Of a stretch of 64,000 nt of DNA, positions 60,044 through 64,000 are shown piece by piece; position 1 is the first letter of the stretch, and each line of letters opens with the position of its first letter. Source of the DNA: Saccharospirillum sp040881935 (lineage in GTDB: Bacteria; Pseudomonadota; Gammaproteobacteria; Pseudomonadales; Natronospirillaceae). The notes beneath the pieces are model-generated. The model was not told the origin of the DNA. It worked only from the letters and a program-made list of their open reading frames with translations, and did no database searches. The position numbers were made by a program, and so were the translations under genes. The stretch is taken from positions 30,519 to 94,518 of the forward strand of contig NZ_JBBECH010000057.1 in assembly GCF_040881935.1 (NCBI RefSeq), in the 5' to 3' direction.

Positions 60044-60337
60044 ATGTTGCAGCCTTTTCGTCAGCCAGCCAGTACTCACCTGGACCGGGTAGAGTCCTGG
60101 ACCCGGAGTCGTTTTGAGTTGAACGGCGAGGCTGTGGTTGTGGTTGCTGAAGTGCGGTGTCAGGTGCCGGGCTGCCCGCCGATAGAAACCATCGTGGCGT
60201 TCTGGCTGACCAGCGGTCCGCGCTATCGGTTTAAGGTGTTCAAACCGCTGGCGGAGGTTATTGAATCTGATATTCCGGTGAAGTGGCTGCTGCCGGCACT
60301 GGAAGATGCTGGGGACCTGGGCTGCGATTGCTGCTGA
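60044..60337 (+). CDS. Unknown 97-residue protein with Cys-rich end
   Basis: A small soluble protein with a beta-rich middle (GEAVVVVAEVRCQVPGCPP) and a C-terminus ending GDLGCDCC, plus two other cysteines (CQVPGC), five in all. The arrangement could bind a metal or FeS cluster. It precedes the dihydroxyphthalate-decarboxylase-like gene by 128 bp on the same strand. No family is recognised. Length, codon usage and spacing support it as real. Confidence 0.6.
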   Translation: MLQPFRQPASTHLDRVESWTRSRFELNGEAVVVVAEVRCQVPGCPPIETIVAFWLTSGPRYRFKVFKPLAEVIESDIPVKWLLPALEDAGDLGCDCC

Positions 60338-60465
60338 ACCGGAAGCCGGCCGGGGCTTTCTGCCGGTGGTCACAACATCAGTCACAATAACAGCCGTTAC
60401 TGCAACAACAGGCACTCCGGCAGTCGGCCATAAAACAGTGGTTTACACTTTTTGGGAGAGAGGCA

Positions 60466-61407
60466 ATGGCGCGCGCGCTGAAGACACTGACCCGTACTCA
60501 GGGGAATAATTTCGCGATAAAAAATGGTGACATTCAGCCAACTGGATTTCGCTTTAAATTTGAAGAAGTAAATCCCCTGCCAAAGGGGTTCAGACGTATG
60601 GTTCGGAATCTGGATTTTGATGTCAGTGAAATGGCCCTGACGACGTATCTGTGTGCGCGTGAACACGGCGCTCGATTCACGGCGTTGCCGATCTTTCTGG
60701 TGCGTGAGTTTCATCATGGCGCCATTTTACATAATCGACAGGCGGGTTTTAGGCACCCCAAAGACCTGGAGGGTCAGCGTGTTGGCGTTAACCGGGGTTA
60801 CACCGTCACTACCGGAGTTTGGGCTCGCGCCATCCTTGAACAGCAATACGGCGTTGACCTCGACAGCATCACCTGGGTGTTGTCGGGTGATGAACACGTT
60901 AGCGCTTGGCAGGCACCGGGCAATGTTGTACCGCTGGAACCCGGCCTGAATATGGAAGAGGAACTGGCCAGTGGCCGACTGTCCGCTGCTATTGGTGTCA
61001 AGCAGGAGCATCCCGAAGTTGAGACGCTGATTCCCAATGCTTATGAGACGAGTTTGCAGGCACTGCGGGATTTCGGGTTATATCCGATCAATCATCTGGT
61101 CGTGGTCCGGGACGATGTGCTGGCTGAGCACCCTGATGTTGCAAAAGCCGTATTCGATGCCTTTGTTGAATCAAAAAATCGCTACCTCGAGTCATTAATG
61201 GCCGGAAGCTGGGCTGAACAATTTTCAACGGATCAACTGCATCGTGATGTTATGCCGGTCATTGGCGATCCGTTACCTTACGGCATCGAACCCAACCGGC
61301 CGATGCTGAACATGCTGGTTGCACAGGCGCTGCGACAAGGAATCCTGAAGCGACCTGTCACGGTTGATGAGGTGTTCGCCGCCTCGACGCGAAACCTGGT
61401 TGGCTGA
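60466..61407 (+). CDS. 4,5-dihydroxyphthalate decarboxylase-like protein (second copy)
   Basis: A 313-residue paralogue of the protein at 6823, again with a binding-protein fold and no signal peptide. The C-terminal LPYGIEPNRPML motif and the region RRMVRNLDFDVSEMALTTYL are shared. The N-terminus is shorter (first strand LKTLTRTQ). The ATG has GGGAGAGAG upstream. It lies upstream of the third TctC gene, as the first copy lies upstream of its TctC, so the pairing with TTT is conserved in both clusters. It could decarboxylate the dihydroxylated aromatic acid or act as an intracellular binding protein. Confidence 0.8.
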   Translation: MARALKTLTRTQGNNFAIKNGDIQPTGFRFKFEEVNPLPKGFRRMVRNLDFDVSEMALTTYLCAREHGARFTALPIFLVREFHHGAILHNRQAGFRHPKDLEGQRVGVNRGYTVTTGVWARAILEQQYGVDLDSITWVLSGDEHVSAWQAPGNVVPLEPGLNMEEELASGRLSAAIGVKQEHPEVETLIPNAYETSLQALRDFGLYPINHLVVVRDDVLAEHPDVAKAVFDAFVESKNRYLESLMAGSWAEQFSTDQLHRDVMPVIGDPLPYGIEPNRPMLNMLVAQALRQGILKRPVTVDEVFAASTRNLVG

Positions 61408-61426
61408 CATTTGACTGGCAGAAAAC

Positions 61427-61449
61427 AGCGCCTCTTAGGCGCTTTTTTT
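61427..61449 (+). terminator. Rho-independent terminator
   Basis: AGCGCCT (61427-61433) pairs with AGGCGCT (61437-61443), followed by seven T. It ends the transcript of the decarboxylase-like gene. Confidence 0.9.
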
Positions 61450-61587
61450 GTGGGTACACCGCCCGGGCGCATTGCGCGGTTGATCTTTAGGCGTTACCGG
61501 CGCCGCGAATGACGGTTCAGTCCGATGTTTCATCTTGACTTCGAATTGCAACTTGCTAAGGTACTCGGTACCTCTATGGTGACTAAC

Positions 61588-61604
61588 GTTCTTCATAAAG
61601 GAAC
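61588..61604. promoter_or_regulatory. Candidate IclR site, copy 7
   Basis: GTTCTTCATAAAGGAAC, with perfect GTTC/GAAC arms, lies about 150 bp upstream of the third tctC gene. Confidence 0.55.
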
Positions 61605-61753
61605 AATTCGAGCAAAAACAAGGATTTAGCGTCGCGCAGGAACCGCCTGGTAAGTTTCCAGGGTGAGTGACAGCCGGATTGAGTGAACCGGTTCGATTGG
61701 TTCATACGACCGAAGCCCGTACAACAATAATTTTTGGCGCAAAGGTGCATGAA

Positions 61754-62800
61754 ATGAAAAATACCCTGTTCCGTTCTGCGGCGGCCATGGCCGTTGTTAT
61801 TCCCTCTCTGTTGATGGCAGGTCACAGTCAGGCAGAAGACCTGTCAGCAGCTGAAGCGTTTTATGATGGCAATACCATCAACTGGATTGTTCCGTACTCT
61901 CCTGGTGGTGGTTACGATGAATATTCCCGCCTGATCATTCCCTATTTCGAAAAATACACCGGAGCAAGTGTTCGCTTGCAAAATAACCCGGGTGCCGGCG
62001 GCATGCGTGGTGCCAACGACATTTACCGGGCACCGAAAGATGGCCTGACGGTCGGGATTGTTAACGGCAGTGCACTGGTGACAAACCAGCTAGCCGGTAT
62101 CGAAGGTGCTGTTTATCAATTTGAAAAATACGGTTTTTTGGGTCGGGTTGTTGCGGACCAGCGAGTACTGGCTGTGTCAACACGGGGCGATTTTGAAACC
62201 ATTGAAGAGATGGTTGAGTCCAACTCAACGTTCAAGGTTGGTGCCACCGGTCTTGGTGGAAGTACCTACGTCGATGCGCTGGTTGCGGGTGAATTGTTCG
62301 ATCTGAACCAAGACATCATTCATGGTTTTGACAGTTCCTCTGTGATTCGCCAGGCCATGTTGCGCCGCGACATTGTTGGCATGTGGGGCTCATATGGCAG
62401 CGCCATTCAGGATGTCGAGGACGGCATGCAAAAAATTGTTCTGCAGTCAGGACAAGAGCGTACTGCGGCCATACCGGACGCACCTACCGTGCTGGAACTC
62501 GCCGAACGAATGAACCTGGGTGCCGATAAAATGGCCGTCCTTCGTGCCTGGCAGGGTCTGAATGATGTTGGCCGTCCAGTGGTAACGCCTCCGGGTGTTG
62601 CGGCCGACCGACTCACGTTCCTGCAACGTGCCTTTGAGCAAGCGCTGAATGACCCTGAGTTTGTGGCCAAGGCAGAAAACGCTGGTCGTGACCTGAGTTT
62701 TGTCAATGGCGAGCGCATGGCTGAAATTGCAACCGATGCAGCCGTCATGCCCGAAGCCGCTAAAGCGTTCTTTATCGAAGCAGTGTCTGGCGGAATCTAG
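61754..62800 (+). CDS. TTT periplasmic binding protein, TctC family (third set)
   Basis: A 348-residue binding protein, starting at the ATG at 61754 after AAAGGTG; residues 1-28 form a signal peptide ending SQA-ED. It has the ligand loops INWIVPYSPGGGYDEYSR and LQNNPGAGGMRGAND. It lies 82 bp before the third TctA gene, forming a transporter with it. The region about residue 80-140 differs from the other two TctC proteins, so the ligand may differ. Confidence 0.92.
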   Translation: MKNTLFRSAAAMAVVIPSLLMAGHSQAEDLSAAEAFYDGNTINWIVPYSPGGGYDEYSRLIIPYFEKYTGASVRLQNNPGAGGMRGANDIYRAPKDGLTVGIVNGSALVTNQLAGIEGAVYQFEKYGFLGRVVADQRVLAVSTRGDFETIEEMVESNSTFKVGATGLGGSTYVDALVAGELFDLNQDIIHGFDSSSVIRQAMLRRDIVGMWGSYGSAIQDVEDGMQKIVLQSGQERTAAIPDAPTVLELAERMNLGADKMAVLRAWQGLNDVGRPVVTPPGVAADRLTFLQRAFEQALNDPEFVAKAENAGRDLSFVNGERMAEIATDAAVMPEAAKAFFIEAVSGGI

Positions 62801-62882
62801 TCTTGGTGTGTTGTCTGCAGGCGGCATCCCTGTTAATTGGTAATCGTGACGCTGCCTGCTATTTATCTGTTCAGGAGTCTGC

Positions 62883-64000
62883 ATGGACATACTTGAAGGT
62901 TTAGTTAGTGGCCTGTTCCAAGCATTAAGTTTCGACGTTTTCCCCTATTTACTGGTCGGTTCACTCTTCGGGTTGATTGTTGGTGTGATTCCGGGGCTGA
63001 GCGGACACTTTGCCATGGCCATGGCCATTCCGTTCCTGTACAGCATGGAACCTAATGCTGGCGTTGCCTTTATTCTTGGCGCACATGCTACCGTTGCTCA
63101 GGGGGGAGGCATAACCGCGATTCTGTTCAGTACCCCGGGCACCGGGCAGAACGCAGCGACCATGTTGGACGGACCACCCATGCGCCAAAAGGGACTGGGG
63201 GGCCAGGCCGTTGGTGCGGCGTTGCTGGCGTGTTTTATGGGTGCCACCTTCGGCGCCATTGCTCTGGCTATTCTGCTGCCGGTCCTGCAGGAAGCCTCTC
63301 TGTTGTTCGGGCCACCGGAGATTGTCATTCTGTCTTTTCTGGCACTGACGTTTGTCGCCGTGCTCGGTAAGGAAGACATGGCTCGCAGCCTTGTTGCTGC
63401 GCTGCTTGGCCTGCTCATGGCGATGGTCGGACTAGACAATGTGACCAATCAGGCACGCTTTACCTTCGATTCGTTTGCCTTGATTGATGGTTTGCCTCTG
63501 GTGCCAGTGATTCTGGGGCTATTTGCTGTATCTGAGATGTTTGACCTATTTATTCGTGGCGGCAGTCTGTCGGACTCCAGTGACGGTAAGGTCATGAGCA
63601 TGCGCGAAACTCAGCGCCAGATATTCAGCGGTATGAAAATCACATTGCAAAAATGGTGGCTGGTCATGCGCTGCAGTTCTATCGGTACGCTGATGGGGCT
63701 GGTGCCAGGGCTTGGCAGCGCCCCGGCGGCCTTTGTTGCCTATGGTCATGCCAAGCAAACTTCGAAAGACAAAGCCAGTTTTGGCAAGGGAAACATTGAA
63801 GGGGTAATTGGTTCTGAATCGGCAAATGATGCAGTTGAAGGCGGCGCACTGGCCTCAACCATCGCCTTTGGCATTCCTGGCAGTTCATCCATGGCTATTC
63901 TGTTGGGTGGCTTGTTCATTCTGGGTATGGAAACCGGGCCGAGAATGATGATTTCGCATCTGGATATTGTCTTTGTAATGATTTTCACCATTGTCATTGG
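62883..64000 (+). CDS. TTT large membrane subunit, TctA family (third set, partial)
   Basis: Starts at the ATG at 62883 behind CAGGAG and runs off the window after about 372 codons without a stop. TctA marks are VGVIPGLSGHFAMAMAIPF, FSTPGTGQNAATMLDGPP, GLVPGLGSAPAAFVAYGHA and STIAFGIPGSSS. No TctB gene lies between tctC and tctA, unlike the order of the second set; it probably follows outside the window. Confidence 0.92.
   Translation, partial: MDILEGLVSGLFQALSFDVFPYLLVGSLFGLIVGVIPGLSGHFAMAMAIPFLYSMEPNAGVAFILGAHATVAQGGGITAILFSTPGTGQNAATMLDGPPMRQKGLGGQAVGAALLACFMGATFGAIALAILLPVLQEASLLFGPPEIVILSFLALTFVAVLGKEDMARSLVAALLGLLMAMVGLDNVTNQARFTFDSFALIDGLPLVPVILGLFAVSEMFDLFIRGGSLSDSSDGKVMSMRETQRQIFSGMKITLQKWWLVMRCSSIGTLMGLVPGLGSAPAAFVAYGHAKQTSKDKASFGKGNIEGVIGSESANDAVEGGALASTIAFGIPGSSSMAILLGGLFILGMETGPRMMISHLDIVFVMIFTIVI

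Larger units (their letters stand above)
61408..61753. other. 346-bp intergenic region
   Basis: Holds a terminator at 61427-61449, a candidate IclR site at 61588-61604 and a small hairpin (CCTGG/CCAGG) at about 61648-61664. No gene is seen. Confidence 0.5.

Noticed and set aside
60306..60509. A 67-codon plus-strand open frame between two genes
   Set aside because: Repetitive Thr/Val composition, and it overlaps both the 97-residue gene and the decarboxylase-like gene.
1..64000. CRISPR arrays, insertion sequences, integrase or rRNA genes
   Set aside because: No regularly spaced repeats, transposase or integrase motifs, or rRNA segments could be seen.

Overview
The window looks like a chromosomal segment of a Gram-negative, probably marine gammaproteobacterium. 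This is suggested by the tRNA-Ile2(CAU), Sec-type signal peptides on four or five binding proteins, three sets of tripartite tricarboxylate transporters (TTT), an RpiR-controlled inositol cluster with a fused iolC-DUF2090 gene, and the general gene order. The genus cannot be fixed from the sequence alone. Base composition is mosaic: the first 8.7 kb is visibly AT-richer, 8.9-33.8 kb is GC-rich, and 34-64 kb is intermediate, which suggests blocks of different origin.

Layout. 0-3 kb: the tail of an unidentified gene, a broken 5' half of a tRNA, an intact tRNA-Ile2(CAU) with terminator, and a small accessory module (unknown protein, XRE-ImmA/IrrE metallopeptidase, unknown protein). 3-8.6 kb: a minus-strand operon for uptake and processing of an organic, probably aromatic, acid (class II aldolase/decarboxylase, 4,5-dihydroxyphthalate decarboxylase-like protein, TctC-TctA-TctB) ending with a MarR regulator. 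8.9-18.9 kb: a LacI-family regulon (P-loop kinase, inositol-monophosphatase-like enzyme, five-gene family-5 ABC importer, LacI repressor, PhyH-type dioxygenase) with matching 16-bp palindromic operators. 18.8-33.8 kb: myo-inositol uptake and catabolism (iolB, iolG, RpiR repressor, sugar ABC importer, a second dehydrogenase, iolC-DUF2090, iolD, iolE, iolA/mmsA), with GGAA-N6-TTCC operators.

34-64 kb: an IclR regulator, a TauE/SafE exporter, a 60-residue protein, a nickel/cobalt-type permease and then a large putative catabolic region. It holds three cupin proteins, TctA-TctB-TctC, an orphan EutA-like reactivase with a very His-rich N-terminus, an isochorismatase-like enzyme, a 3-hydroxyisobutyrate-dehydrogenase-like enzyme, two small permease-like membrane proteins, a protein with a poly-His tail, a second class II aldolase, a three-component Rieske oxygenase system, a split ChrA transporter, a Cys-nucleophile hydrolase, a PanB-like protein, LigJ (4-oxalomesaconate hydratase), LigK/RraA-like aldolase, a CobW-type GTPase, a zinc alcohol dehydrogenase, a second dihydroxyphthalate-decarboxylase-like protein and a third TctC/TctA pair cut by the window end.

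Working model: the 34-64 kb region imports an aromatic acid by TTT systems, hydroxylates it with the Rieske system, decarboxylates and opens the ring, and funnels 4-oxalomesaconate through LigJ and LigK to pyruvate and oxaloacetate. No LigAB-type ring-cleavage dioxygenase is visible, so the cupins are candidates for that step. A repeated site of the form RTTC-N9-RAAY with a central TATA recurs upstream of several operons here and may be the operator of the IclR protein. The combination of an orphan EutA-like ATPase, several His-rich proteins, a CobW GTPase and a NiCoT-type permease is the least explained and most interesting part of the window.
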